From positions 1 to 64,000 of the forward strand of contig MNJR01000007.1 of the NCBI GenBank assembly GCA_001920415.1: a stretch of DNA of 64,000 bases. Reading direction: 5' to 3'. Shown here piece after piece: positions 17,601 through 24,575 of this stretch; the stretch's first letter is position 1; each line of letters opens with the position of its first letter. The stretch is from Acidobacteria bacterium 13_1_20CM_3_53_8. Lineage in GTDB: Bacteria > Acidobacteriota > Blastocatellia > Pyrinomonadales > Pyrinomonadaceae. The translations under genes and the position numbers were made by a program. The notes under the pieces are model-generated. The model saw only the letters and a program-made list of their open reading frames with translations, was not told the origin of the DNA and ran no database searches.

Positions 17601-18152
17601 CGTCCCGCTCTCGGTCACCCGGCCTTTGATGGTATAGGGCGGCGCTGGCGTAGGTGTTGCGCCGACGTCGTCCGAGAGGCCGCCGCCCGTGTGGCCTATG
17701 CCTATACGCACACGGTTGCTGCTCGCGCCGTTGTAGCTGAGGCGCACAAGCACATCGCCCACATCTGTCAGGTCGTCGCTCAATCTGAGAATCACTGTGC
17801 TCAACCATTCTTCTTCGGGAACGCGCCCTACATACTCAACCGTAAAATCGTAATGTTTGTGCGACGCGTCTTCTGCGTCCGCAGTTACAGACGAAAAATT
17901 CTCGCCCGGCTGCAACGTCAAATTCAGCGCAAAGATCATCACGCGCGTGCGCTGGTCTTGTACCAACGCGTAGGGCTGATCCAGGGCGAAAGGCTCAGGT
18001 GTGAGCGTCACGGATTCGAGCGCGATGGCGCGCGTTGAATTGGATTCGCTGACGAGCACAGGAGGGTTTGTCTTCGCGCTCGCATAGGCGCAAAGGGAGC
18101 AGGCCAGTATGATGCAGAGTAGAATGCGGCTTAACATGTGCGCGCTTGGCAT
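14697..18152 (-). CDS. Large secreted protein with six carboxypeptidase-regulatory-like repeats and LamG-like domains
   Basis: The protein has about 1150 residues. The open frame reaches back to 18242, but the signal peptide begins at the ATG at 18152 or 18137 (MLSRILLCIILACSLCAYASA). After an N-terminal beta-domain come six repeats of about 80 residues, starting YTIKGRV, FTVNGQV, YNISGQV, YTIGGQI, YNISGRV and YAIAGRV; each has the GNYSFSV-type turn of carboxypeptidase regulatory-like folds. A LamG/concanavalin-like domain (FYWEFWAEPG, HMAVGWDGQNVITYYNGVPVG) and a second laminin-like beta-sandwich close the chain. There is no sortase signal or membrane anchor. It is probably a surface adhesin or carbohydrate-binding protein; ligands are not predictable. 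The repeats are close enough to confuse assembly. Confidence 0.82.
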   Translation of the reverse strand: MPSAHMLSRILLCIILACSLCAYASAKTNPPVLVSESNSTRAIALESVTLTPEPFALDQPYALVQDQRTRVMIFALNLTLQPGENFSSVTADAEDASHKHYDFTVEYVGRVPEEEWLSTVILRLSDDLTDVGDVLVRLSYNGASSNRVRIGIGHTGGGLSDDVGATPTPAPPYTIKGRVTESGTGMGGVLLTLSGAQNNQATTDDNGSYSFTVTEAGDYTVTPSKNFYNFTSQSLVFNNLSNHQTGANFNAARQTFTVNGQVTDDNLHGLDGIVVALTDVTNGITTSATTNGGGSFSFANVVAGYNYTVAPATTNIFTFATQSINPLSSNLMLNIKGARRTYNISGQVVDDNSGALDGIVVALTNITNGTTTTASTGNGGNFSFANMTAGYDYTGTPTTTNIFAFTSQNISALSGNLTQSFKGARRAYTIGGQITGDAKGIGGVVVNLSGAQTATTTSDSSGNYSIAGVRAGLSYTITPSQTSFYKFTRQEIDSLSGNQAINFAGTLREYNISGRVTDGTGGIGSATLVLSGSQTGTVQTDANGNYSFSVLAAGNYTVAVSKTHYIFSLQSQSINNLDSSQTVNFNGVLRKYAIAGRVTDSSGRGLIGITVKLGGSQAATTITDANGNYSFSATALGNYTVTPSIEQDYYTFAPALQAVNSLSGDQTVGFTATLVPIPNPFNVLEFDGSPKSVDYGLFWPWDVDLGHFYWEFWAEPGSSAGATYLLSDGYGGAHALLFGVANYGSSEPGHYQLLGNIFDGVLDISHVYYFGGDQGPAIGEWAHMAVGWDGQNVITYYNGVPVGRTAFVGPRRTAGPSQGGSWLLIGGSDHSNFAGRIAEVRGYEGSNPREDVADTRAAESSFIPQTVFSVEGNLLSYFFRPGERAADLSRGYNGSTHTGQLRGTVNGVLNPCPGCPLPQYVTDTTAPNFATNAPTQPASVPSPSPAPSGALVFDSFERENSTYLFDARGGLGSTEGGTAGQQVWQTYPELSGHKPFGILNGIAVLLGNTTSVAWIQTNSITGNLSVSAERHSRYWNSGISTGLSFRVTDEKNYFFAYTSGDLPDNQTLTVGYYMDGHRTDLTTGVSMPAAWTTLRVTTSNTGSINVYADGTLVYSTSSSALSSATGAGLYNNAPDLALVNRWDNFMIYDSP

Positions 18153-18423
18153 CGCGCCGAAACGAGCGCGAAGAGGCTGTCGAGTGTGGCCTATCAGATG
18201 AAGCTCGTCATGATTACAGAATAGATTCTTTCTTCTATTCATCAGGAGCCGAAAGCTAGAAGAGCCGTTTTAATGCAGACGGTTGATCGCTTGATAATCA
18301 ATAAGGTCTGGGAATTCCTTATTACCCTTGAGTTTCAGATCGCCAACAAGTTGATTTGGGGCGTTCCTTTAATTGAAGACGCGAACTTATCATACAACTG
18401 CGCAAACAGGAAAGGCTTAATAA

Positions 18424-18753
18424 CTCATGTTACGCAGTTGAAATGTTTGAAAGAAAGCGCTCAACGAGTCTGCGTGAGCAGACGAAGAGAGTAAAGCCCC
18501 TGACGAAGCCGAAGGCGGAGTCTGGGGTACAGGTTGAGAAGATAGATGGAGTCTGCTTTAGCAGACGATAGAGGCGCGAGATGAAAGATATTTGTAGAGA
18601 GTAAACATCTGTCGTCTGCTGACGCAGACTCTGTTCGCTGTGTAATGAGTAGCCCCAGACTCAGCTTTCGCTTCGTCAGGGGCTACAATCTTCCGCCTGC
18701 TTGCGCAGGCTCATTCGGGTGGCTTCGACAAAGTTACTGATGCGTAACATCAG
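18424..18753. mobile_element. R3 element, 330-bp MITE-like repeat, copy 1
   Basis: The 12-bp terminal inverted repeats CTCATGTTACGC and GCGTAACATCAG differ at one base. They are flanked by a perfect 7-bp direct repeat TTAATAA (18417-18423 and 18754-18760). The inside holds several inverted words such as GAGTCTGCGT, GCAGACG, GCCCCTGACGAAG and GGAGTCTGGGG with their complements. No transposase is encoded. Copies are at 27151 and 60116. The right flank is the stop codon of the broken relE. Confidence 0.88.
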
Positions 18754-19022
18754 TTAATAATAAGCTTCTTTCCGGTCGGCTATCTTCACTATCAGCACAA
18801 CAAGGCCAATATCTTGAATTTGATAAATCACTCTGTAATCGCCTGAGCGAATGCGGTAGATGTTGGATTCTTTCTAACCTTTTAGCTTAACTACTCCAGG
18901 TGGGCGCGGGCACGGCGCGCGAGCGCATCAATGGCAGGCTGCAATTGTTTCTGAACTTTTGGCGTGAGCTTTCGGAATTGACGGGCTGCGGCAGGAGCGA
19001 AAAGTATGCGGTAAGGTGTCAC
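18754..19022 (-). pseudogene. RelE/ParE-family toxin, broken by frameshift and internal stop
   Basis: Reading from a GTG at 19022, the frame gives a typical start YRILFAPAAARQFRKL and IDALARRAR, then hits a TAG after HLE. In the next frame the chain continues PPGVVKLKG, an in-frame TAG, then NIYRIRSGDYRVIYQIQDI and VVLIVKIADRKEAYY to a TAA. Both parts align to one RelE-type RNase toxin of about 88 residues, so one frameshift near 18900 and one nonsense codon near 18874 inactivate it. It lies one base after the stop codon of the antitoxin, the normal order of such operons. The R3 element is inserted at its 3' end. Confidence 0.85.
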
Positions 19023-19023
19023 T

Positions 19024-19197
19024 TTACTTTCTTATCTCGCGTTTGAGCCAGTCCCAAGGAATAACTCCCTTCTCTTTAGCTTCTTCAATCGCTCGCTCTG
19101 CGTCGCGCACATCACGCTCGTCTTCAGTGCTGATATGTCGTGCAGATCGCGGCTGAAGGTTTGGCGTTTGGGCAGGTTTTTTCTGTGTGCTCTTCAT
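19024..19197 (-). CDS. Antitoxin of a RelB-like type, 57 residues, partner toxin dead
   Basis: The short frame begins ATG at 19197 and ends TAA at 19024. It reads MKSTQKKPAQ at the start, then RHISTEDERDVRDAERAIEE and ends IPWDWLKREIRK. The acidic middle and the ending IPWDWLK are typical of short antitoxins that precede RelE/ParE toxins. The reading frame is intact while the toxin is not, which suits decay of the toxin first. It may still bind its own promoter or neutralise a related toxin elsewhere. Confidence 0.72.
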   Translation of the reverse strand: MKSTQKKPAQTPNLQPRSARHISTEDERDVRDAERAIEEAKEKGVIPWDWLKREIRK

Positions 19198-19349
19198 AGG
19201 CGTTATTCTAGTAGATTGTGAGATGACATCGCCAGAAATAGCTCTCTTATAGAACCTCTAAAGGCCAATGCTATTGCCGTTGCCCGGTTTTACTCCATAA
19301 AAATCGTGTGCTAACTTATCTTTCCGCGATTTTGGAAGTAACTTCCCCT

Positions 19350-21188
19350 ATGAACATTTTAGGAATATCGGCCTACTATCACGATTCTGCCGCGTGTCTG
19401 GTGCGCGATGGCCGGATAATCGCTGCTGCGCAGGAAGAGCGCTTCACGCGCAAGAAGCACGACCATCGTTTCCCGCGCCACGCCGTTGATTACTGTTTGA
19501 AAGAAGGCGGGATTAGCGGAGCAGACGTTGACTTAATAGCTTTTTACGATAAGCCTCTTCTGAAATTCGAGCGGCTGCTGGAGACCTACATTGATTATGC
19601 GCCGCGCGGCATAAAATCTTTTTTGATGGCGATGCCTTTGTGGCTGCGCGAAAAACTCTGGATACGCGAGCAGATTGAAGAAAGGTTCAGCTACAAGGGA
19701 AAGGTTCTGTTCACGGAGCATCACGAATCGCACGCGGCGAGCGCATACTTCCCTTCACCTTTTGAATCGGCGGCAGTGCTCACTATGGACGGAGTGGGCG
19801 AGTGGGCGACATCCAGCTACGGTTACGGGAAGGGAAATGAATTGCATCTTTTGGGCGAACTTCATTTCCCACACAGCCTGGGTCTTCTTTATTCCGCCTT
19901 CACCTACTACACAGGTTTTAAGGTAAATTCCGGCGAATACAAAGTCATGGGTCTTGCGCCTTACGGCGAGCCGCGTTACGTCCAAAAAATTCTTGACGAA
20001 CTGGTTGATCTCAGGGAAGACGGTAGCCTTCGTCTCAACATGAAATATTTCAACTACTGTCAGGGCTTGACCATGACTAACAGTGAGTTCGACCGATTGT
20101 TTGAGGGGAAGCCGCGAAAACCTGAGAGCGCGTTGACCGAGCGCGATATGGATTTGGCGCGCTCCGTGCAAGAGGTTGTTGAAGAAGCTATGCTGCGCAT
20201 GGCTCGTCATGTACATCGTGAGACTGGAGAGAAGAATCTTTGTCTGGCGGGCGGCGTAGCATTGAACTGCGTCGGCAACGGTCGCATCTTGCGCGAAGCG
20301 CCTTTTGAAAATGTCTGGATTCAACCTGCGGCTGGCGACGCGGGCGGAAGCTTGGGCGCGTGCCTGTCGGTCTGGTATCAATACTTGAACAACCCGCGCG
20401 ATCTTTCAGAGATTACAAGCGATCACGCAGACGCGATGCGTGGCGCGTATCTTGGCCCATCATTTTCAAATGAAGAGGTTCAGGCTTTTCTTGACACAAC
20501 GGGAGCGAAGTACACGCGCGTCAATCATGCGGAGTTGGCCCAAGTGGTCGCGCGACATCTAGCGGAAGAACGTGTGGTCGGATGGTTTCAGGGTCGCATG
20601 GAATTTGGCCCGCGCGCTCTCGGAGCGAGAAGTATCTTGGGAGACCCACGCTCACCACGCATGCAGTCGCAGATGAATCTCAAAATAAAATACCGCGAAT
20701 CGTTCCGGCCATTCGCGCCGTCGGTTTTGCGCGAGCGCGTCTCAGACTATTTTGAGATGGACGCGGATTCGCCTTACATGCTTCTGGTCGCGCCCGTGCG
20801 TGAGCATCTGCGGATCGAGATGACTGAAGAGCAGCAAAAACTTTTCGGCATTGAGCGATTGAATGTGCCGCGCTCGACCATCCCTGCAATCACGCACGTT
20901 GATTATTCCGCGCGCATACAGACTGTACGGCGCGAAGACAACGCAATCTACTACGATTTGATCGCAGAGTTCGAGCGTCTGACGGGCTGCGCCGTTCTTG
21001 TCAATACCTCTTTCAACGTTCGCGGCGAACCCATAGTCTGCACGCCCGAACAGGCTTACACCTGCTTCATGCGAACAGAGATGGATTGTCTGGTGATGGG
21101 CGACTTTCTGTTGGACAAGCGCGACATAGGCGAGGCGCTCTTCACGGACGACGCAGCCGCATGGCAGGAGGAGTTTCAGCTTGATTGA
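19350..21188 (+). CDS. Carbamoyltransferase, NodU/CmcH type
   Basis: The protein has 612 residues; the start at 19350 gives MNILGISAYYHDSAACLV, the classic N terminus. An in-frame ATG at 19308 adds 14 unrelated residues. The N-terminal kinase-like domain makes a carbamoyl-adenylate, with HHESHAASAYFPSPF carrying the catalytic His pair region. The C-terminal part has LAGGVALNCVGNGRI and GPRALGARSILGDPR. These enzymes put a carbamoyl group on a hydroxyl of a sugar or antibiotic. It is followed with overlap by an SxtJ protein and then DUF5989, a trio known from polysaccharide loci. The sugar acceptor is likely a cell-surface glycan. Confidence 0.92.
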   Translation: MNILGISAYYHDSAACLVRDGRIIAAAQEERFTRKKHDHRFPRHAVDYCLKEGGISGADVDLIAFYDKPLLKFERLLETYIDYAPRGIKSFLMAMPLWLREKLWIREQIEERFSYKGKVLFTEHHESHAASAYFPSPFESAAVLTMDGVGEWATSSYGYGKGNELHLLGELHFPHSLGLLYSAFTYYTGFKVNSGEYKVMGLAPYGEPRYVQKILDELVDLREDGSLRLNMKYFNYCQGLTMTNSEFDRLFEGKPRKPESALTERDMDLARSVQEVVEEAMLRMARHVHRETGEKNLCLAGGVALNCVGNGRILREAPFENVWIQPAAGDAGGSLGACLSVWYQYLNNPRDLSEITSDHADAMRGAYLGPSFSNEEVQAFLDTTGAKYTRVNHAELAQVVARHLAEERVVGWFQGRMEFGPRALGARSILGDPRSPRMQSQMNLKIKYRESFRPFAPSVLRERVSDYFEMDADSPYMLLVAPVREHLRIEMTEEQQKLFGIERLNVPRSTIPAITHVDYSARIQTVRREDNAIYYDLIAEFERLTGCAVLVNTSFNVRGEPIVCTPEQAYTCFMRTEMDCLVMGDFLLDKRDIGEALFTDDAAAWQEEFQLD

Positions 21189-21612
21189 GCCGCTGCAAAC
21201 ATTGGACGACGAGCGCGCGAGTGAAGTTACGAACGCGCAGGCGCGCAAAACTGCGCTGCTCGTAGCCTTCGTGCTCTTGCTAGTAGCAGCATGGAATTAT
21301 TATCGCGGTCGCATGATGGTAGTCGCAGTGCTTGGCGGCATAGGACTTCTTCTGCTCATCACAGGTCTGCTCATCCCGCCGCTCGCCCGACGCTTTCACT
21401 CAGCATGGATGCGATTGGCCGCCGCGCTAGGCTACGCGAACAGCCGCGTGCTGCTGGGCTTGATGTTCTACTTCGTCTTCACGCCTTATAATCTGGTAGC
21501 ACGAATGTTCGGGCGCGACCCGCTGAAACGACGCGGTGATAGACAAAAGAGCTACTGGGTTAAGCGTAAGGTGACGAGACAGACGCGCGAGCAGTTCGAG
21601 CGGCTATTTTGA
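21181..21612 (+). CDS. SxtJ-family membrane protein
   Basis: The protein has 143 residues and starts with a TTG at 21181 that overlaps the stop of the carbamoyltransferase. Three hydrophobic segments are visible: TALLVAFVLLLVAAWNYY, MVVAVLGGIGLLLLITGLLI and RVLLGLMFYFVFTPYN, followed by a basic tail with DPLKRR and SYWVKR. This pattern fits the SxtJ family, small membrane proteins that accompany carbamoyltransferases. Its function is unknown; it may hold the enzyme at the membrane. Confidence 0.85.
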   Translation: MIEPLQTLDDERASEVTNAQARKTALLVAFVLLLVAAWNYYRGRMMVVAVLGGIGLLLLITGLLIPPLARRFHSAWMRLAAALGYANSRVLLGLMFYFVFTPYNLVARMFGRDPLKRRGDRQKSYWVKRKVTRQTREQFERLF

Positions 21613-21654
21613 GAAGAGGAATTTTTTAAGAGATTTTTTGCGGGGAAATTTTAG

Positions 21655-21813
21655 ATGGGCAAACTCAGACTCGCCAGCGAAATCTGGCTCTTCCTGTCAC
21701 AGAACAAAAAATACTGGCTCCTGCCAATCATCATCGTCCTGGTGTTGATGAGCGCGCTCCTCATCTTCGCGCAATCTTCCGCACTCGCGCCATTCATTTA
21801 TACGCTATTCTAA
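21655..21813 (+). CDS. DUF5989-family small membrane protein
   Basis: The 52-residue frame begins MGKLRLASEIWLFLSQNKKY and continues WLLPIIIVLVLMSALLIFAQ, one transmembrane helix, ending FIYTLF. This is the DUF5989 signature, found directly after carbamoyltransferase and SxtJ. It is 42 bases after the SxtJ stop and in the same operon. It is too short for many gene callers. The function is unknown. Confidence 0.85.
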   Translation: MGKLRLASEIWLFLSQNKKYWLLPIIIVLVLMSALLIFAQSSALAPFIYTLF

Positions 21814-21853
21814 GTGATAAGTAGAGAGAAGAAGCTGATAACTGATAGCTATA

Positions 21854-22011
21854 AGCTATTACGGTTTGCAATTGAGCGCGACCTAGTCAGTACCGCCTGC
21901 GGTAGCGGGCGGGTTATGGATGCGCTAATTACCCGCCCGCTACCGCAGGCGGTACTGACCACGCGGCTGTGGCGCAGTGGTCGCATCCAATTGCACACCG
22001 CTATAATAGCT
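21854..22011. repeat. R4 element, nested GC-rich hairpin inside a longer palindrome
   Basis: Outer arms (about 21854-21884 and 21981-22011) contain AGCTATTA and GCAATTG words. They enclose a perfect 29-bp inverted repeat (21886-21914 and 21931-21959) beginning GTCAGTACCGCCTGCGG. The same 29-bp arms occur at 37169 and 56689. Confidence 0.88.
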
Positions 22012-22045
22012 ATTAGCTTTCAACCTTTGACTCCAGACTCTCTTA

Positions 22046-23194
22046 TCACTTCGGCTCAAAGAATTGTCGCACTACGTCAACAACGTAATGAAGTTGCTCG
22101 TCGGTCAATTCAGGATAGATGGGAAGCGCTAGAGTTTCGCGCGCGGCGCGCTCCGCTTCTGGAAAGTCGCCTTCCTTGTATCCTAAATATTGGAAACACT
22201 TTTGGAGGTGTAGCGGCACAGGATAGTAAACCTCAGTGCCTACGCCGTTCTCTCTGAGATGATTGATGAGCGCGTCGCGGCTTGCGCCTACGCGAATGAC
22301 GAAGAGGTGGAAGATGTGGCGCGCGTCTTCGCGGACAAAAGGTAATCCTACTTTATCTGTTAATCCTATTTGCGCGAAAAGCTCTATGTAGCGGCGTGCG
22401 TGGCGCGCGCGCTGGTTAGACCATTCGTCAAGGTGTGGAAGCTTCGCGCGTAGCACGACCGCTTGCAGCGCATCCAGACGACTGTTGATTCCGACTTCTG
22501 TGTGATGATATTTCGTCACGCCGCCGTGAACGTGAAGTATGCGAAGCCTTTCGGCGAGCCTGTCATCATTCGTAGTGAGCATACCGCCGTCGCCAGCGCC
22601 GCCCAAATTTTTCGACGGATAGAAACTGAAGCATCCGATTGCGCCCATAGAACCTGCGCGCCTTCCTTTATCTCCCGCGCCGATTGCCTGCGCCGCGTCT
22701 TCAACGACCGCAATCGAATGGCGCGCAGCCACTTCAAGAATCTCGTCCATCTCGGCGCACTGGCCGTAGATGTGAACGGGCATGATTGCGCGCGTGCGCT
22801 CTGTTATGGCGGCTTCTATAGAAGCTGGATTTATGTTGTAGGTTCGCGGGTCAATGTCAACGAAGATGGGACGCGCGCCCAATCGCGTTACAGAGCTTGC
22901 TGTTGCAAAGAAGGTGTGCGGCGTTGTGATTACTTCATCGCCCGCTTTCACGTCGAGCGCCATCATCGCAAGAAGAAGCGCATCAGAGCCTGACGCGCAA
23001 GCAATCGCATGTCGCGTCTGCGAATAGCGTGCGACCTCTTCCTCAAGCGCTTCGACTTCCGCGCCGAGCACGAAAGCCTGAGACTCGAAAACTCTATCAA
23101 CAGATTCGCGCACGCGATCACGAATTGCGCTGTACTGCGCGCGAAGGTCTAATAGCGGAACACTCATTTTCGTCTTTACACTTGAATCGGACAT
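22046..23194 (-). CDS. DegT/DnrJ/EryC1/StrS sugar aminotransferase
   Basis: The protein has 382 residues (or 373 if [12 protein letters not shown] at 23167 is the start). It is a PLP-dependent aminotransferase for nucleotide keto-sugars. The PLP lysine lies in [15 protein letters not shown]. The cofactor pocket is marked by [12 protein letters not shown] near residue 75 and [11 protein letters not shown]. The substrate is not determined by sequence; it may be a 3- or 4-keto hexose. It is followed by a Gfo/Idh/MocA oxidoreductase, the pair that with an acetyltransferase would make a 3-acetamido sugar. No acetyltransferase is in the window. Confidence 0.9.
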   Translation of the reverse strand: MSDSSVKTKMSVPLLDLRAQYSAIRDRVRESVDRVFESQAFVLGAEVEALEEEVARYSQTRHAIACASGSDALLLAMMALDVKAGDEVITTPHTFFATASSVTRLGARPIFVDIDPRTYNINPASIEAAITERTRAIMPVHIYGQCAEMDEILEVAARHSIAVVEDAAQAIGAGDKGRRAGSMGAIGCFSFYPSKNLGGAGDGGMLTTNDDRLAERLRILHVHGGVTKYHHTEVGINSRLDALQAVVLRAKLPHLDEWSNQRARHARRYIELFAQIGLTDKVGLPFVREDARHIFHLFVIRVGASRDALINHLRENGVGTEVYYPVPLHLQKCFQYLGYKEGDFPEAERAARETLALPIYPELTDEQLHYVVDVVRQFFEPK

Positions 23195-23205
23195 ATCATT
23201 CGATT

Positions 23206-23367
23206 ACGGAATGCGGATTTCGGATTGCGGATTTAAGAGATGGATTAAAAGCTGGAGTTTTAAATTTCAAATCTGAAATCTCAAATTTGAAATTTCAAAT
23301 TCCAGCTTTTCAATCCGCAATCCGAAATCCGCATTCCGCAATTGGTACGTCCGCATTCCGCATTCCT
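23206..23367. repeat. Inverted repeat of GGAATGCGGATTTCGG words
   Basis: Arms of CGGAATGCGGATTTCGG and its complement surround inner TTTCAAATTTGAAAT palindromic words. It fills the gap between the Gfo/Idh/MocA stop codon (23366-23368) and the aminotransferase start. Confidence 0.83.
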
Positions 23368-24403
23368 AAAGTTCGACCAACTGTCCGCCCTTCTTTATTG
23401 ATTCCTGTGCGGCTTCCAGCAGGCGAACGACGCGAAGGCCAGCGTGGCCGTCCGCCAACGGTCTGCGCCTGGTTGTAATCGCATCAAGAAATTCCTGGCA
23501 GATGTGATGAAGCGCTTCTGTCTGGTCTAGCTTTGGAACCCAAACGTCGCCTGTGCGATAGCTGACGAGCGTCTGGTACACAGCCTCCTTGTCTGCATCG
23601 CCGTTCGTGCGCGTCGTCATAACGCCCCGGTCGTAGACGCGAATCTTCTCTGATGGCTCTGTGTCGTCGTAGACGATCATCTTGCGACTTCCGGCCAGAA
23701 GCGTGCGGCGGATTTTGACGGGAGCGAGCCAGTTGAAATGGAAGTGCGCGATGAAGTCGTCCGCGAAACGCAGCATTAGATAGGCTATGTTCTCTATGCC
23801 GCGCTCTATGTGGCAACTTCCCGTCGCGGTGATAGCTTCCGGCTGCCGCTCTATGATGTAATCCATTATTGATAGATCGTGCGGAGCCAAATCCCATACG
23901 ACGTTGATGTCGCGCTGGAAGAGTCCCAGGTTGATGCGAACGGAATCGAAATAGAGAAGTTCGCCGAGTTCGCCGCTTGAAACTATCTCCTTAATCTTGC
24001 GTACAGCGCCCGTGTAGATGAATGTATGATCAACCATTAGAACGAGCTTGCTGGTTTCGGCCATCTCAATCAACTCTTCGGCCTCGCGCGAGCTTGCGGT
24101 GATAGGTTTTTCGACTAAAACATGCTTGCCAGCCGCCATGGCTTCGCGCGCGAACGTGTAATGCGTTGCGACGGGCGTTGCGATGACGACCGCATCAAGG
24201 TTCGGGTCTGCCAGCATCTGGCGATAATCGCGCGTGGTGCGCGCAGCAGGGTATCGTCGCCCCATAGCGTTCAGGCGCTTAGCGTCCAGATCGCAAATCC
24301 ACAGAAGCTGCGCCGCTTCGTTCTCTACAAAGTTGCGCAGCAGGTTCGGCCCCCAGTAGCCGCAGCCTATCACGCCAACTCTTATTTGATTCGTTCCTAT
24401 CAT
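23366..24403 (-). CDS. Gfo/Idh/MocA-family sugar oxidoreductase
   Basis: The protein has 345 residues. The N-terminal Rossmann fold starts GVIGCGYWGPNLLRNF and includes HVLVEKPITAS (the EKP signature). The C-terminal alpha/beta domain includes YFDSVRINLGLF, WDLAPHDLSIMDYI and HFHFNWLAPVKIRR. This arrangement is like WlbA/WbpB enzymes that oxidise the 3-OH of UDP-GlcNAc acid or a related nucleotide sugar. In the same strand are the following aminotransferase and the earlier Wzc kinase. A coupled 3-oxidation then transamination is the likely pathway, by inference. Confidence 0.87.
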   Translation of the reverse strand: MIGTNQIRVGVIGCGYWGPNLLRNFVENEAAQLLWICDLDAKRLNAMGRRYPAARTTRDYRQMLADPNLDAVVIATPVATHYTFAREAMAAGKHVLVEKPITASSREAEELIEMAETSKLVLMVDHTFIYTGAVRKIKEIVSSGELGELLYFDSVRINLGLFQRDINVVWDLAPHDLSIMDYIIERQPEAITATGSCHIERGIENIAYLMLRFADDFIAHFHFNWLAPVKIRRTLLAGSRKMIVYDDTEPSEKIRVYDRGVMTTRTNGDADKEAVYQTLVSYRTGDVWVPKLDQTEALHHICQEFLDAITTRRRPLADGHAGLRVVRLLEAAQESIKKGGQLVEL

Positions 24404-24415
24404 CCGTTAGTCTGG

Positions 24416-24505
24416 GGATTTTCGATTTTAGATTTGCGATTTGCGATTTAAAAAGCGCTCCGCATCTTCCAATCGAAAATCTAAAATCCAAAATCTAAAA
24501 TTAAA
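24416..24505. repeat. Inverted repeat of GGATTTTAGATTTGCGATTT words
   Basis: Left arm TTCGATTTTAGATTTGCG, right arm AATCGAAAATCTAAAATCC. It lies between the Wzc gene and the oxidoreductase start (24403). The same word family occurs at 28434. Confidence 0.8.
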
Positions 24506-24575
24506 AAGACGAAGCGCCTCGCGCCGAAGGCTACTCTCTGGCGCGAGGCGCTAATGGGTTAGGGCGCGCCGCTCG

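Noticed and set aside
14697-18137. Direct repeats in the large secreted protein as a recent tandem DNA amplification
   Set aside because: The six units are similar in protein pattern but mostly diverged in sequence, consistent with old domain duplication; only units 2 and 3 are close.
18273-18494. 73-residue open frame on the plus strand
   Set aside because: Its second half is read through the R3 repeat; the protein has no family likeness and no convincing ribosome site.
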